A program made the position numbers and the translations under genes. This document shows positions 42,865-53,443 of a DNA stretch of 64,000 bases, one piece after another. The DNA comes from Limnobacter alexandrii (lineage in GTDB: Bacteria; Pseudomonadota; Gammaproteobacteria; Burkholderiales; Burkholderiaceae_B), in the NCBI RefSeq assembly GCF_005871185.1, contig NZ_SWKN01000006.1, positions 62,001 to 126,000 on the forward strand, given 5' to 3'. The notes below the pieces were generated by a model. That model was not told the origin of the DNA and searched no databases. It was given only the letters and a program-made list of their open reading frames with translations. The first letter of the stretch is position 1. Every line of letters begins with the position of its first letter.

Positions 42865-43470
42865 TCAGGCGTTGTTCTCGTCTACACCGATCAACAACTT
42901 GGTGTCTGACAAATATTTGTGGGGGGGCACTTCCAGATTGTCCGGAGCGGGCTTGCCGGCGTACACGCGGCCAGCCAGGTCAAATGTTGAACCGTGACAG
43001 GGGCAGAAGAAACCACCTTGCCAGTCATCGGGAAGGCTTGGCTGGGGGCCAGGTTCAAAACGGGCAGAAGGTGAGCAGCCCAGGTGCGAACAAATGCCTA
43101 CAGCCACCAGGTATTCAGGCTTGATGGAGCGGTGAATGTTGCGCGCGTATTCGGGGGTCAACTGGTCGGGGCTACGCTCGGAATTGGGATCAGCCAGCTG
43201 ATCATTCAACTTGGGCAGCGCTTCAACAGCCTCGGTGTCACGACGAACAACCCAAACAGGCTTGCCACGCCACTCGACAGTTTTCATGTCGCCGGGCTGC
43301 ATGCCGGAAATATCAAGCTCAACGGGCGCACCGGCTGCTTTCGCGCGCTCGGAAGGTGCCATTGAGGTTAGAAACGCGCCACCAGTTGCCGCAGCCGCTA
43401 CACCACCCGCTGCGCCGCAAGCGATCATCCATACGCGACGTTCTTTGTCTACAGGTTGATTATTGCTCAT
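42865..43470 (-). CDS. petA: Ubiquinol-cytochrome c reductase iron-sulfur (Rieske) subunit
   Basis: 201 residues from ATG 43470. A Tat-type N-terminal anchor (ERRVWMIACGAAGGVAAAA) is followed by the Rieske cluster motifs CSHLGCSP and CPCHGSTFD with ligands two Cys and two His. The single-Arg-Arg signal suits export by the Tat system encoded 3 kb away. First gene of petABC-sspAB. Confidence 0.96.
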   Translation of the reverse strand: MSNNQPVDKERRVWMIACGAAGGVAAAATGGAFLTSMAPSERAKAAGAPVELDISGMQPGDMKTVEWRGKPVWVVRRDTEAVEALPKLNDQLADPNSERSPDQLTPEYARNIHRSIKPEYLVAVGICSHLGCSPSARFEPGPQPSLPDDWQGGFFCPCHGSTFDLAGRVYAGKPAPDNLEVPPHKYLSDTKLLIGVDENNA

Positions 43471-43615
43471 CAAAATAACCCCGAAAGTAAAATCCAGTGA
43501 TCCATGCAACCGGAGATTGTACCCCACCAAGCTTAAAACTAGGAACAGTTTTAGGGAGATTTTCCATCAAATGCTGAATGTACGGAAACTTTAGCAGCCA
43601 TACATTAGAAAACAT

Positions 43616-44368
43616 CTAAACTGCCACAAACAAATCCCGGAACATCACTTCGATGCCATAACGCTGCGCAATCCATTCGCCCAAGGCTTTCACACCACAC
43701 CGTTCTGTGGCGTGGTGGCCCGCCCCCAACAGGCTGACATTGCATTCGCGGGCCACATGCACTGCGGGCTCGGACAGTTCACCGGTCAGGTACAGGTCTG
43801 CCCCCTGCAAAGCGGCCTCCTCCACATAGCCAGGCGCACCGCCAGTACACCAGGCCACGGTATCGACCAACCGTTCCGGGTCGTTGTTTCCCTCAACTTG
43901 AACACGGTGCCCAAGCACTGTACCCACCTGCTTTACCAAATCACCCAAAGGCACAGGCTGCACCAGTTCGCCCACATGAATCAACCCTTTCTCGCCGGCC
44001 ACGCGGGTACTGGGCCAACCCAGCATTTTTCCCAGCTGGGCGTTGTTGCCAAGCTCTGGGTGTTTGTCCAGCGGCAAATGATATGCAAATACATTGAGAT
44101 CATGGGCCAAGGCCAATTGCAGCCGCTCTTTTCGAAAACCGGTGATCACTTGCGGATCACCTTTCCACATCAAGCCATGGTGCACCAAAACCGCGTCCGC
44201 ATTCAATTCAACTGCCAGTTCAAGTAGCGCCTTGGATGCAGTCACCCCCGTCAATAGCCGTTGGATCTGGGGCCTGCCTTCCAACTGAAGGCCATTTGGG
44301 CAATAATCTGACATGCGAGCCTGATCCAGCAATTCCCGCAAATCATGTTCCAGTACATTCCGATCCAC
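43616..44368 (-). CDS. Nif3-like dinuclear metal-centre protein (YbgI/DUF34 family)
   Basis: 250 residues from GTG 44368 (VDRNVLEHDLRELLD), where family similarity begins; an earlier in-frame start adds 21 residues without similarity. Conserved metal-binding motifs include VLVHHGLMW, HLPLDKHPELGNN and the C-terminal GAGHHATERCGVKAL. The family forms hexamers with two metals and has been linked to GTP cyclohydrolase I-like activity, but its role is unsettled. Divergent from the DegQ-like protease; the two 5' ends are only 32 bp apart. Confidence 0.9.
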   Translation of the reverse strand: MDRNVLEHDLRELLDQARMSDYCPNGLQLEGRPQIQRLLTGVTASKALLELAVELNADAVLVHHGLMWKGDPQVITGFRKERLQLALAHDLNVFAYHLPLDKHPELGNNAQLGKMLGWPSTRVAGEKGLIHVGELVQPVPLGDLVKQVGTVLGHRVQVEGNNDPERLVDTVAWCTGGAPGYVEEAALQGADLYLTGELSEPAVHVARECNVSLLGAGHHATERCGVKALGEWIAQRYGIEVMFRDLFVAV

Positions 44369-44400
44369 TGAAGCCAACGGCGCACCCCCACACTCTTGAT

Positions 44401-45555
44401 ATGTTGAAAAAACTCTGGCTGACCTTTGCACAGGCTCTCACCGTACTTCTTGCATTGTATTTCATCACTGAAGTGCTGCGCCCAGAGTGGGTACCCAACT
44501 GGCTGCAAAAGCCGGCCCATCAAACCGCCCAACCCGAAGGCGTGGCCGGCTACAGGCTAGCGGTGGACAAAGCCATGCCTGCTGTGGTGAATATTTTCAC
44601 CAGCAAGCGCGCCAACAACATGCCCAAACACCCGTTCTTCGAAGACCCGGAAATCCGGAAGTTTTTCGGAGATGAACTTGAGGAACAATTCGAGGAGCAA
44701 GAACAGGCGTCCAGCCTCGGTTCTGGCGTGATCGTCAACAGTGACGGGCTGATTGTGACCAACCAGCACGTGGTAGAGGCCGCCGATGAAATTGAGGTCA
44801 GCCTGAACGACGGACGTACCACCAAAGCCGAACTGGTGGGCACCGACCCGGAAACCGACCTGGCCGTGCTTCGCATCAAGCTTGACAAGCTGCCCAGCCT
44901 GAAATTCGCGGCGGAGGAAACTGTGCGGGTAGGCGACGTGGTGCTGGCCATGGGCAACCCCTTCGGTGTTGGGCAAACCGTGACCATGGGTATTGTAAGT
45001 GCACTGGGTCGCAACCATGTGGGCATCAATACTTTCGAAAACTTCATTCAAACCGATGCGGCCATTAACCCCGGCAACTCCGGTGGCGCGCTTGTGGACA
45101 CTGCAGGCAATCTGCTGGGCATCAACACCGCCATTTACAGCCGTTCCGGTGGCTCGTTGGGCATCGGCTTTGCCATTCCGGCCAAAACCGTCCAAGGGGT
45201 GCTGAACCAGATTGTGCGCACCGGCACGGTGACCCGTGGTTACATTGGTGTAGAACAACAAAACATCACTGAAGAACTGGCTTCAGCGTTCGACCTTCCA
45301 CAAAAAGATGGCGTGATCATCGCTGGCATTGTGAAAGACGGCCCCGCCGACAAAGCGGGCCTGAAGGTAGGCGATATTTTGTTGAAGCTGGATGACAAAA
45401 ACATCACCGACACCACCCAGATGCTCAATCAAATTGCGGCTTACGCGCCTGGCGAGAAGAAATCGGTGGAATTGCTGCGAGATGGCAAACAAGAAACCGT
45501 GACAATTGAAATTGGCGTGCGCCCAAAACCTGGCGACTTCCTGAAGCGGCCTTGA
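44401..45555 (+). CDS. Membrane-anchored DegQ/DegS-type serine protease with one PDZ domain
   Basis: 384 residues from ATG 44401. An N-terminal hydrophobic anchor (FAQALTVLLALYFITEVL) is followed by the trypsin-like domain with the catalytic triad His (TNQHVVEAAD), Asp (ETDLAVLRI) and Ser (NPGNSGGAL), and a single C-terminal PDZ domain (GVIIAGIVKDGPADKAGLKVGD). One PDZ and an uncleaved anchor fit DegS/AlgW-like periplasmic proteases that sense misfolded outer-membrane proteins. No rseA-like gene is nearby, so the target is unproved. Convergent with tatC. Confidence 0.92.
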   Translation: MLKKLWLTFAQALTVLLALYFITEVLRPEWVPNWLQKPAHQTAQPEGVAGYRLAVDKAMPAVVNIFTSKRANNMPKHPFFEDPEIRKFFGDELEEQFEEQEQASSLGSGVIVNSDGLIVTNQHVVEAADEIEVSLNDGRTTKAELVGTDPETDLAVLRIKLDKLPSLKFAAEETVRVGDVVLAMGNPFGVGQTVTMGIVSALGRNHVGINTFENFIQTDAAINPGNSGGALVDTAGNLLGINTAIYSRSGGSLGIGFAIPAKTVQGVLNQIVRTGTVTRGYIGVEQQNITEELASAFDLPQKDGVIIAGIVKDGPADKAGLKVGDILLKLDDKNITDTTQMLNQIAAYAPGEKKSVELLRDGKQETVTIEIGVRPKPGDFLKRP

Positions 45556-45578
45556 CAAACCAAGGCCGGCGAAATCGA

Positions 45579-46316
45579 TTATTCCAGAATTTGTTGCCGC
45601 TGCTTGCCGATTACTTTGGCAAACAAAATACCCACTTCGTACAAAATACAAATGGGTATGGCCAGGAATAGCTGGGACATCACATCGGGCGGAGTCACAA
45701 TTGCGGCAATCACAAACGCACCCACGATCACATAGCCTCGAATTTCCGCAAGCTTTTCAACCGTTACCACACCCAGATAAACCAGCACCACCACCACAAT
45801 CGGCACCTCGAAAGTCATGCCGAACGCCATGAACATCGTCAACACAAAACTCATGTAAGCCTCAATGTCAGGAGCTGGCGTAATGCTTTGCGGCGCAAAA
45901 TCGTTGATGAAGGCAAACACTTTTCCGAACACAATGAAGTGACAAAAAGCGATGCCCAACAAGAAGAGCACAGTGCTTGAAAAAATAATGGGCAGGGCCA
46001 TTTTCTTTTCATGCTGGTACAGGCCAGGCGCAATAAAAGCCCAGGCCTGATAAAGCAGTACCGGCAAGGAAATGACAAATGCAACCATGGCGGTCAACTT
46101 GACTGGCACCATAAAAGGCGTAACCACACCAGTGGCAATCATCTTGGTGCCCTCGGGCAAAGCGCTTTGAATGGGAAGGGCCAACAAATCAAAAATGTAA
46201 GCTGCACCTGGATAGGCCATCAATGCCACAAAGATGATCAAAAAACCAACCACAGCACGCAATAGACGATCGCGCAATTCGACGAGGTGGCTGACAAAGT
46301 TTTCTTGCTGACTCAT
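45579..46316 (-). CDS. tatC: Sec-independent protein translocase TatC
   Basis: 245 residues with six membrane helices. The N-terminal HLVELRDRLLRAV and the conserved Phe/Glu regions (FAFGMTFEVPIVV-like segment near residue 165) are typical of TatC, the twin-arginine signal receptor. Last gene of tatABC at the end of the his-tat block. Confidence 0.96.
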   Translation of the reverse strand: MSQQENFVSHLVELRDRLLRAVVGFLIIFVALMAYPGAAYIFDLLALPIQSALPEGTKMIATGVVTPFMVPVKLTAMVAFVISLPVLLYQAWAFIAPGLYQHEKKMALPIIFSSTVLFLLGIAFCHFIVFGKVFAFINDFAPQSITPAPDIEAYMSFVLTMFMAFGMTFEVPIVVVVLVYLGVVTVEKLAEIRGYVIVGAFVIAAIVTPPDVMSQLFLAIPICILYEVGILFAKVIGKQRQQILE

Positions 46317-46331
46317 TACCCATGCACCTTG

Positions 46332-46757
46332 TTATTTGGCCTCAACCTTGGGGGAAGGCCCCACGGTTTGCTCTGGCGCTGGATCTTCCGCCTTGGGCGA
46401 AGACTGTGTTGTGGATGCAGCAGCAGGCGTGGTCGCTGGCTTGCTGCTCTCAAGCTCGGCGATATCATCTTCGATTGACTTGACGGATTTGTTCAAATCC
46501 GCCTCGGTGTCCCGAAGCGTGGTTTGTACATCACCTTCAACCTTGCGGGCTGCGGTCTGCATTTCTGCCTGCAGCTTGCGCAGTTCGTCAATTTCCATTT
46601 CCCGATTGATTTCAGACTTCACATCACTCACGTAACGTTGAGCCTTACCCAACAAATGACCAACGGTTTTGGCCACTTTGGGAAGTTTTTCTGGACCTAT
46701 CACCAACAGCGCGATCACTGCGATGATAAGCATTTCCGAGAAAGCAATGTCGAACAT
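46332..46757 (-). CDS. tatB: Sec-independent protein translocase TatB
   Basis: 141 residues. One N-terminal membrane helix with the TatB start [20 protein letters not shown] and GPEKLP, an amphipathic helix ([18 protein letters not shown]), a coiled acidic region and a Pro/Ala-rich tail. It binds TatC to form the signal-recognition complex. Confidence 0.95.
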   Translation of the reverse strand: MFDIAFSEMLIIAVIALLVIGPEKLPKVAKTVGHLLGKAQRYVSDVKSEINREMEIDELRKLQAEMQTAARKVEGDVQTTLRDTEADLNKSVKSIEDDIAELESSKPATTPAAASTTQSSPKAEDPAPEQTVGPSPKVEAK

Positions 46758-46781
46758 GCTGCGCGCCGCAAATAGGGAAAA

Positions 46782-47018
46782 TTAGCTGGAAGATTTCTCT
46801 TTGGCTTCAACATCGATGGTGTCGGACTTCTTGGCATTCCCATCGGCCAGTTTCGCGGCGTTTTGCTCGCCTTCCGAACCACCCTCTTTCATGCCGTCTT
46901 TGAAACCCTTCACTGCGCCACCCAAATCGGATCCGATGTTGCGCAATTTCTTGGTGCCAAACACCAACATCACGATAACCAGCACAATCACCCAGTGCCA
47001 AATGCTAAATGAACCCAT
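46782..47018 (-). CDS. tatA: Sec-independent protein translocase TatA
   Basis: 78 residues. Short membrane helix ([19 protein letters not shown]) with the FG hinge, then the amphipathic helix [19 protein letters not shown] and a charged tail. It forms the pore-like assembly of the Tat translocon. Confidence 0.95.
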   Translation of the reverse strand: MGSFSIWHWVIVLVIVMLVFGTKKLRNIGSDLGGAVKGFKDGMKEGGSEGEQNAAKLADGNAKKSDTIDVEAKEKSSS

Positions 47019-47054
47019 GACTTACTCCTGATATGTTTTTCGTGTCTCGTTGCG

Positions 47055-47411
47055 TTACAAGGCTGGCATGCCGAGCATCACACCCAATGGTTTGTCACCA
47101 CCAAGAATGTGCACATGAATATGATACACCTCTTGGCAGCCTACCCTTCCAGTGTTCACAATGGTTCGAAAACCATCATGACACCCTTCTTGCTTGGCCA
47201 ATTGCCCGGCAATGGTCATTATTTTTCCCATCACAGGAATGTCTTCTTCAGTGGCATCGGCCAGCGTGGGAATGTGCTTTTTCGGAATAATCAGAAAATG
47301 CACTGGCGCAGCTGGCTTGATGTCGTGAAACGCGAGGATATCCTCGTCTTCATATACTTTTCTGCTAGGGATTTCCCCAGCGATGATTTTGCAAAAGATG
47401 CAATCGCTCAT
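47055..47411 (-). CDS. HIT-family nucleotide-binding protein (HinT-like)
   Basis: 118 residues. The histidine triad HIHVHILGG near residue 105 and the N-terminal [20 protein letters not shown] are typical of HinT purine phosphoramidases. It overlaps hisE by 4 bp, the usual betaproteobacterial order hisE-HIT-tatA. Confidence 0.95.
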   Translation of the reverse strand: MSDCIFCKIIAGEIPSRKVYEDEDILAFHDIKPAAPVHFLIIPKKHIPTLADATEEDIPVMGKIMTIAGQLAKQEGCHDGFRTIVNTGRVGCQEVYHIHVHILGGDKPLGVMLGMPAL

Positions 47412-47743
47412 TTTCTGTTCGCCTTTTCAACCAAACCCGACAAGCCCATGCGGCGATCCAGTTCCGCCAACACATCGGCAGCAGTCAAACCATGCCAGCC
47501 CAGCAGCACCAAACTGTGAAACCACAGATCAGCAGTTTCAGCGACCACTTTGCTGGGGTCTTGATCTTTGGACGCCATCACCAGCTCGCAAGACTCTTCA
47601 CCAATCTTCTTGAGGATTGCATCTTGTCCCTTGTGGTGCAACTTCGCCACATACGATTGCTCAGGGTTGCCCTGCTTGCGCGCCTCAAGCACCTGCGTCA
47701 AACGCTCGAGCAAATCTCCAGACGCTTTTTCAAGGTCAGCCAT
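47408..47743 (-). CDS. hisE: Phosphoribosyl-ATP pyrophosphatase
   Basis: 111 residues. The all-alpha MazG-like fold shows [18 protein letters not shown] and [13 protein letters not shown], holding the acidic metal ligands. It removes pyrophosphate from PR-ATP in histidine synthesis. It is a separate gene, not fused to hisI, and follows it by 13 bp. Confidence 0.95.
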   Translation of the reverse strand: MADLEKASGDLLERLTQVLEARKQGNPEQSYVAKLHHKGQDAILKKIGEESCELVMASKDQDPSKVVAETADLWFHSLVLLGWHGLTAADVLAELDRRMGLSGLVEKANRK

Positions 47744-47756
47744 GCCTGTCCATTCC

Positions 47757-48182
47757 TTATTTTTTGCCGTACATGTCAGAAGGGTCTTTCAGTACCGGGT
47801 CTTTTGCAACCCATTTGGGCCTTTCGCCCTGCACACCTTCCAGCGCATAGTAAAAGCAGCTTTCACGGCCCGTGTGGCAGGCAATTCCGCCGACCTGTTC
47901 CACCATGAGCACCAGCACATCGCCATCGCAGTCCAGGCGAATTTCTTTCACCTTCTGCTGGTTGCCCGATTCTTCACCTTTGTGCCACAGTTTACCGCGC
48001 GAACGTGAAAAATACGTTGCAAAACCGGTGCTGGCCGTAATTTCAAGGGCCTCTCGATTCATCCAGGCGACCATCAGCACGCGCTTGCTGAGGTGGTCTT
48101 GTGCAACCACATTCACCAAACCCTTGTCATCGAAACTGACGCTGTCCAGCCAGTTCTCCGTGATCACAACATCTTTGCTCAT
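47757..48182 (-). CDS. hisI: Phosphoribosyl-AMP cyclohydrolase
   Basis: 141 residues. It opens the adenine ring of PR-AMP. The motifs [30 protein letters not shown] and DCDGDVL with the zinc-binding cysteines ([11 protein letters not shown]) are all present. Monofunctional form. Confidence 0.96.
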   Translation of the reverse strand: MSKDVVITENWLDSVSFDDKGLVNVVAQDHLSKRVLMVAWMNREALEITASTGFATYFSRSRGKLWHKGEESGNQQKVKEIRLDCDGDVLVLMVEQVGGIACHTGRESCFYYALEGVQGERPKWVAKDPVLKDPSDMYGKK

Positions 48183-48194
48183 TGACTGGCCCCC

Positions 48195-48959
48195 TCAGAG
48201 CCGAACTGTAATGCCAGCCTTGGCCATGTGGGCCTTGGCCTGCTGCACCGTGTACTCACCGTAGTGAAAGATGCTGGCCGCCAGCACTGCACTGGCTTTG
48301 CCTTTGATGACCCCATCCACCAAATGGTCAAGATTGCCCACGCCACCACTGGCAATGACAGGAATAGTGACCGCATCCGACACGGCGCGTGTCAATTCAA
48401 GATTGAATCCAATCTTTGTGCCGTCGCGGTCCATGCTGGTCAACAACAACTCGCCTGCGCCCAAAGCCTGCATTTTGCGCGCCCATTCAACGGCATCGAT
48501 CCCTGTGGGCTTTCGGCCACCGTGGGTATACACCTCCCAGCCGGGTTCGCCATTGCTTTTTGCCTTGGCATCAATGGCCACCACGATGCATTGCGAACCG
48601 TACTTGGTCGCCGCTTCGCCCACCAACTCAGGATTGGTTACTGCAGAGGTGTTGATGCTGATTTTGTCGGCACCTGCATTCAGCAAACGGCGCACATCTT
48701 CCACCTTGCGCACACCGCCACCCACAGTCAGGGGAATGAACACCTGACTGGCCACGGCTTCGATCACATGCAGAATCAGGTCGCGATCATCGGATGATGC
48801 GGTGATATCAAGAAAAGTCAGTTCGTCAGCGCCCTGCTCATCGTAGCGACGCGCAATTTCAACCGGGTCGCCTGCATCACGCAGTTCCACAAAATTGACG
48901 CCCTTGACCACCCGGCCTGCGGTTACATCCAGGCAGGGAATAATGCGGCTTGCAAGCAT
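48195..48959 (-). CDS. hisF: Imidazole glycerol phosphate synthase, cyclase subunit
   Basis: 254 residues, TIM barrel. Catalytic Asp near residue 11 ([17 protein letters not shown]) and the second Asp in [10 protein letters not shown]; phosphate-binding loops GGGVRKVED and ASGGVGN. It works with HisH to make imidazole glycerol phosphate and AICAR. It overlaps hisA by one base. Confidence 0.97.
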   Translation of the reverse strand: MLASRIIPCLDVTAGRVVKGVNFVELRDAGDPVEIARRYDEQGADELTFLDITASSDDRDLILHVIEAVASQVFIPLTVGGGVRKVEDVRRLLNAGADKISINTSAVTNPELVGEAATKYGSQCIVVAIDAKAKSNGEPGWEVYTHGGRKPTGIDAVEWARKMQALGAGELLLTSMDRDGTKIGFNLELTRAVSDAVTIPVIASGGVGNLDHLVDGVIKGKASAVLAASIFHYGEYTVQQAKAHMAKAGITVRL

Positions 48960-49708
48960 TAGTAAGACTTTCCGTTCAATTCATCGGCCAGGGCCTGGCC
49001 TTTTGCGAAATCCAGTGTGCCTTCGTAGATGGAACGCCCACAAATGGCGCCCATCACACCTTCGTGCTCCACCTCGCACAGCTGCTTCACATCATCAAGG
49101 TTGGTGATACCGCCACTGGCAATCACCGGTATGGTCAATGCATTGGCCAAGCGCACGGTGGCTTCAATGTTCACACCACCCAACATGCCATCTCGACCAA
49201 TGTCAGTGTAAATAATGGCCTCTACCCCATAGCCTTCGTATTTCTTGGCCAGGTCAACCACATCATGGCCGGAAATTTTGCTCCAGCCGTCGGTGGCCAC
49301 TTTGCCGTCTTTGGCATCCAGACCCACAATAATTTGCCCGGGAAATGCGCCGCAAGCATCGTGCAGAAAGCCTGGGTTTTTCACCGCAGCCGTGCCGATG
49401 ATTACATAGCTCAGGCCATCGTCCAGATAACGCTCAATGGTGTCGAGGTCGCGAATGCCACCGCCCAATTGCACCGGAATGGCACCACCCACAGCATCCA
49501 GAATGTCAATGATGACGCCTTCGTTCACGGGTTTGCCCGCAATCGCGCCATTCAAATCGACCAGGTGCAAGCGGCGCGCGCCACTTTCAACCCATTTCAT
49601 GGCCATTTCGACCGGGTCTGCCGAGAAAATGGTGGCATCGTCCATATTGCCTTGCTTCAGGCGAACACACTGACCGTCTTTCAGGTCGATTGCTGGAATG
49701 AGTAACAT
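48959..49708 (-). CDS. hisA: ProFAR isomerase
   Basis: 249 residues, a TIM barrel related to HisF. Catalytic Asp in [18 protein letters not shown] and the second in [12 protein letters not shown]; phosphate loops GGGIRD and ASGGIT. It performs the Amadori isomerisation of ProFAR. Confidence 0.97.
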   Translation of the reverse strand: MLLIPAIDLKDGQCVRLKQGNMDDATIFSADPVEMAMKWVESGARRLHLVDLNGAIAGKPVNEGVIIDILDAVGGAIPVQLGGGIRDLDTIERYLDDGLSYVIIGTAAVKNPGFLHDACGAFPGQIIVGLDAKDGKVATDGWSKISGHDVVDLAKKYEGYGVEAIIYTDIGRDGMLGGVNIEATVRLANALTIPVIASGGITNLDDVKQLCEVEHEGVMGAICGRSIYEGTLDFAKGQALADELNGKSY

Positions 49709-49761
49709 GAGACTGTGTTGTTAACTATTCAAGTGGGTGGAAAAAATTAATCTGTAAAAAC

Positions 49762-50394
49762 TCAGGGGTTCCATCTTAAAAAGTTGGAATACAGCCTTAG
49801 GCCGTCTTCCGCACTTTTTTCAGGATGAAACTGTGTTGCAAAGATGTTATCCCGTGCAATGGCACAGGTAAAGCGCACGCCGTAGTCTGTTTCGCCCGCA
49901 ACGTGTTCTGGATTCACTGGGTTGACGTGGTAACTGTGCACAAAATAGAACCATGCGCCATTTTCAATGCCCGACCACATGGGGTGTTTTGTGCGCTGAT
50001 TGACCTGGTTCCAGCCCATGTGGGGCACCTTCAGGCCGCACTCCACGGTCAAGCGGGCGTCGAACTTCACCACATCGCCCGGGAACAGGGAAAGGCATTC
50101 GGCGGGCCCTTCAGCGCTGCGTTCCATCATCATTTGCTCGCCAACGCACACGCCGAACATCGGTTTTGATTCAGCGGCACGGTACACGGCTTCCATCAAA
50201 CCCGATTCCCGAAGCGCTTTCATGCAATCGGGCATGGCACCCTGACCTGGCAACACAACGCGACTGGCCCTGTCGATTACGGTGGGGTCATCGGTGATCT
50301 GGATTTCCTGATTTTCAAGCTTTACATGCTGCAAGGCCTGGGCCACCGAACGCAGGTTGCCCATGCCGTAATCAACAACGGCAACTAGACTCAC
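49762..50394 (-). CDS. hisH: Imidazole glycerol phosphate synthase, glutamine amidotransferase subunit
   Basis: 210 residues, class I amidotransferase. The nucleophile is the Cys in [11 protein letters not shown], with His and Glu of the triad in [13 protein letters not shown]. It supplies ammonia to HisF. It overlaps hisB by 4 bp. Confidence 0.96.
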   Translation of the reverse strand: MSLVAVVDYGMGNLRSVAQALQHVKLENQEIQITDDPTVIDRASRVVLPGQGAMPDCMKALRESGLMEAVYRAAESKPMFGVCVGEQMMMERSAEGPAECLSLFPGDVVKFDARLTVECGLKVPHMGWNQVNQRTKHPMWSGIENGAWFYFVHSYHVNPVNPEHVAGETDYGVRFTCAIARDNIFATQFHPEKSAEDGLRLYSNFLRWNP

Positions 50395-50978
50395 AAAGCA
50401 CCTTTGGTACTGGGAATGGCACCCTGTTGACGTTCGTCAATGGCCACCGCCATGCGCAGCGCACGACCAAAAGCCTTGAACACGGTTTCACACTGGTGGT
50501 GGGAATTCACGCCCTTCAGGTTGTCGATGTGCAAGGTGCACAAGGCGTGGTTGACGAAGCCCTGGAAAAACTCGAACACCAAGTCGACATCAAACGCACC
50601 AATGCTGGCACGCGTGAAGGGAATGTCCTGGTGCAAACCGGGGCGACCGGAAAGGTCGATCACCACGCGCGACAAGGCTTCGTCCAGCGGCACATAGCTG
50701 TGACCGTAACGCACAATCCCCTTCTTGTCGCCCAAGGCTTTGGTGAATGCCATGCCCAGCGTAATGCCTGTGTCTTCAACGGTGTGGTGGGCGTCGATGT
50801 GCAGGTCACCCTTGGCCACAATGTGAAGGTCGAACAGTCCGTGGCGCGAAATTTGTTCCAGCATGTGGTCCAAAAACGGCACACCGGTGTCAAGGTGACG
50901 TTCGCCTGTGCCGTCCAGATTGATTTTCACGGTGATCTGGGTTTCCAGGGTATTGCGGGTAACTTCTGCGGTTCTCAT
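50391..50978 (-). CDS. hisB: Imidazoleglycerol-phosphate dehydratase
   Basis: 195 residues, the dehydratase only, without the N-terminal phosphatase found in enteric HisB, so histidinol phosphatase must come from another gene. The metal-binding histidine repeats are [20 protein letters not shown] and [15 protein letters not shown]. Confidence 0.97.
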   Translation of the reverse strand: MRTAEVTRNTLETQITVKINLDGTGERHLDTGVPFLDHMLEQISRHGLFDLHIVAKGDLHIDAHHTVEDTGITLGMAFTKALGDKKGIVRYGHSYVPLDEALSRVVIDLSGRPGLHQDIPFTRASIGAFDVDLVFEFFQGFVNHALCTLHIDNLKGVNSHHQCETVFKAFGRALRMAVAIDERQQGAIPSTKGAL

Positions 50979-50992
50979 GATTGTCTAAAAAG

Positions 50993-52093
50993 TTATGCGG
51001 CCTTGGCGGCCACTTCGTCGATGGATTGTTGCACAGCCACCAAAAACTGCTGATTCTCTTGCGCTGTGCTCACGGTAACGCGCAAGCAGTTTTGCAACAA
51101 GGGGTGGGCCTTGCCCACGTACTTCACCAAGATACCCTTGTTTTTCAGGGCGTCAAAGACTTCAAGCGCATTCGGGACGCGGAAAAGCACAAAATTGGCG
51201 TAAGAATCAAACACTTCAACGTCGCCATTGGGTGTTTTCAGGTTTTTCAATGCTTCAGTCAGCACATCGCGCTGATCGCGCAGCAGCTTGGCCTGTACTT
51301 CAAACGCGTCGAAATGTTCCAGCGCAAACTGCACGGCAATGCGTGTCAGCACATTCACGTTGTAAGGCGGTCGCACTTTGTCGATTTGCTCAACCCAGGC
51401 AGGGCTGGCCACGGCGTAGCCCAATCGGGCACCGGCCAGGCCCAGCTTGGAGAAAGTGCGCAGCACCAACACATTTGGAAACTCAAGCACCCGGGCCATG
51501 AACGATGCATCGGCAAAAGCCTCGTAGGCTTCATCCACCACCACCAAGCCTGGCGTGGCTTCAATGATTTGCACAATTTCAGCTTCGCGCAGCGCCACAC
51601 CTGTGGGGTTGTTGGGGTAGGCCAAGAACACCACTTTGGGCTGGTTGGTGGCAATGGCTTTCAACATGGCAGGCATGTTGAGGCTGAAATCAGCATTCAG
51701 GTCGATACCCACAAAACGTGCGTGGCTCCATTGGCTGTACACCGCATACATCACAAAGGTGGGTACTGGCGACAACACCGCATCGCCGGGCATGCAGCAA
51801 GCGCGAATAATGAGGTCGATCAACTCGTCTGAGCCATTGCCAAACAGCACATGTGCCGCTTTGGGAATGGCAGTGCAGGCGCGCAAGGCTGCTTCGAGTT
51901 CCAGCGCTTTGGGTGCGGGGTAACGGTTTAACTCGGCAGTTTTTAACTGCTGCGCAAGTTCATCCAGCAAGTCTGCAGGCATGCCTTGCGGATTTTCCAT
52001 GGCATCCAGTTTCAACATGCCGGCAGACGGGGCGACCACGTAGGCTTGCGTGGCCTGCACATCGGCACGAATGGTTTTTTGAAGAAGGCTCAT
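50993..52093 (-). CDS. hisC: Histidinol-phosphate aminotransferase
   Basis: 366 residues from ATG 52093 (MSLLQKTIRADV); the frame is open much further upstream but that part lies opposite hisD and is not coding. PLP-dependent fold type I: the Lys that binds PLP is in RTFSKLGLAGARLGY, and the substrate Arg lies near NCLRVTVST at the C terminus. The stop of hisD is 7 bp upstream. Confidence 0.96.
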   Translation of the reverse strand: MSLLQKTIRADVQATQAYVVAPSAGMLKLDAMENPQGMPADLLDELAQQLKTAELNRYPAPKALELEAALRACTAIPKAAHVLFGNGSDELIDLIIRACCMPGDAVLSPVPTFVMYAVYSQWSHARFVGIDLNADFSLNMPAMLKAIATNQPKVVFLAYPNNPTGVALREAEIVQIIEATPGLVVVDEAYEAFADASFMARVLEFPNVLVLRTFSKLGLAGARLGYAVASPAWVEQIDKVRPPYNVNVLTRIAVQFALEHFDAFEVQAKLLRDQRDVLTEALKNLKTPNGDVEVFDSYANFVLFRVPNALEVFDALKNKGILVKYVGKAHPLLQNCLRVTVSTAQENQQFLVAVQQSIDEVAAKAA

Positions 52094-52100
52094 GGCGTAC

Positions 52101-53423
52101 TCAGTCTGCCTTTTTAAATTTTGGGCCGACGCGGTACTCGGCTGAACGGGCGTGTGCTGGCAAACCTTCGCCATAAGCCAATTCAGCGGCGACCTCGCCC
52201 AATGTGCTGGCGCCCTCGCGGCTGGCAAAAATAATGCTGCTGCGTTTCTGGAAATCGTACACACCCAAAGGTGAACTGAAGCGCGCAGTGCCGGCTGTGG
52301 GCAGCACGTGGTTGGGGCCTGCACAGTAATCGCCCAGCGACTCGCTGCTGTAAGGGCCCATGAAAATGGCACCCGCGTGGCGCAATTTTCCAACCCAGGC
52401 ATCAGGGTTTTGCACACTCAACTCCAGGTGTTCAGGTGCAATCTGGTTGCTCAGCTCGCAGGCTTCGTCCATGTCGCGTACCTGAATCAGGGCACCGCGA
52501 TTTTTAAGCGACGTGGCAATGACGGTGGCGCGGGGCATGGTGTCCATCAGGCGCTTGATGCTGGCCTGCACATTGTCCAGGAATTCTTTGCTGGGACTCA
52601 ACAAAATGGATTGCGCCATTTCATCGTGCTCAGCCTGGCTGAACAAGTCCATGGCGATCCAGTCGGCATTCGTGCTGCCATCGCAAATCACCAGAATTTC
52701 AGAGGGGCCTGCAATCATGTCAATGCCCACCGCGCCAAACACGCGGCGCTTCGCTTCAGCCACATAGGCATTGCCAGGGCCCACAATTTTGTCCACGCGC
52801 GGCACTGTTTGAGTGCCATAAGCCAATGCGGCCACAGCTTGCGCCCCACCAATGGTGAACACACGGTCTACGCCTGCCAGGTGGGCTGCTGCCAACACCA
52901 TTTGGTTTTTCACGCCACTGGGCGTGGGCACCACCATGATCACTTCTTTCACGCCCGCCACTTTGGCAGGCACTGCATTCATGAGCACTGAAGACGGATA
53001 CGCCGCTTTGCCACCGGGCACATACAGGCCCGCACGGTCCAGGGGTGTTACACGCTGGCCCAACCGGGTGCCATCCGACTCAGTGAATTCCCAGCTTTCT
53101 GCAACCTGGCGCTCGTGAAAGGCACGCACCCGCAGGGCAGCCACTTTCAAAGCCTCGCGCTGGGCAGAAACGAGCGTATCGAAAGCATGCTTCAGTTCGT
53201 CTTGCCCAATTTCAAGCTCGGCGGCGCTTTCAGCCTTTACACGATCAAACTTTTCGGTGAATTCAAGCAGGGCTTCATCACCACGCTTGCGCACTGCATG
53301 AATGATGTCGGCCACTGCGCCTTCCACATGGGGATCGCGTTGTTCTTCATAGGCGAGCAATGCACGAAACTGCTCGGCAAAGTTGGCATCTTCTGTAGAC
53401 AATCGACGAATTTGGGAAGACAT
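52101..53423 (-). CDS. hisD: Histidinol dehydrogenase
   Basis: 440 residues. It oxidises histidinol to histidine in two NAD-linked steps. Conserved zinc and catalytic residues lie in [17 protein letters not shown], the His region APEHLELS and the C-terminal [15 protein letters not shown]. Long central [16 protein letters not shown] motif present. Confidence 0.97.
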   Translation of the reverse strand: MSSQIRRLSTEDANFAEQFRALLAYEEQRDPHVEGAVADIIHAVRKRGDEALLEFTEKFDRVKAESAAELEIGQDELKHAFDTLVSAQREALKVAALRVRAFHERQVAESWEFTESDGTRLGQRVTPLDRAGLYVPGGKAAYPSSVLMNAVPAKVAGVKEVIMVVPTPSGVKNQMVLAAAHLAGVDRVFTIGGAQAVAALAYGTQTVPRVDKIVGPGNAYVAEAKRRVFGAVGIDMIAGPSEILVICDGSTNADWIAMDLFSQAEHDEMAQSILLSPSKEFLDNVQASIKRLMDTMPRATVIATSLKNRGALIQVRDMDEACELSNQIAPEHLELSVQNPDAWVGKLRHAGAIFMGPYSSESLGDYCAGPNHVLPTAGTARFSSPLGVYDFQKRSSIIFASREGASTLGEVAAELAYGEGLPAHARSAEYRVGPKFKKAD

Positions 53424-53443
53424 TTTTTACTACCTTTTAAATT

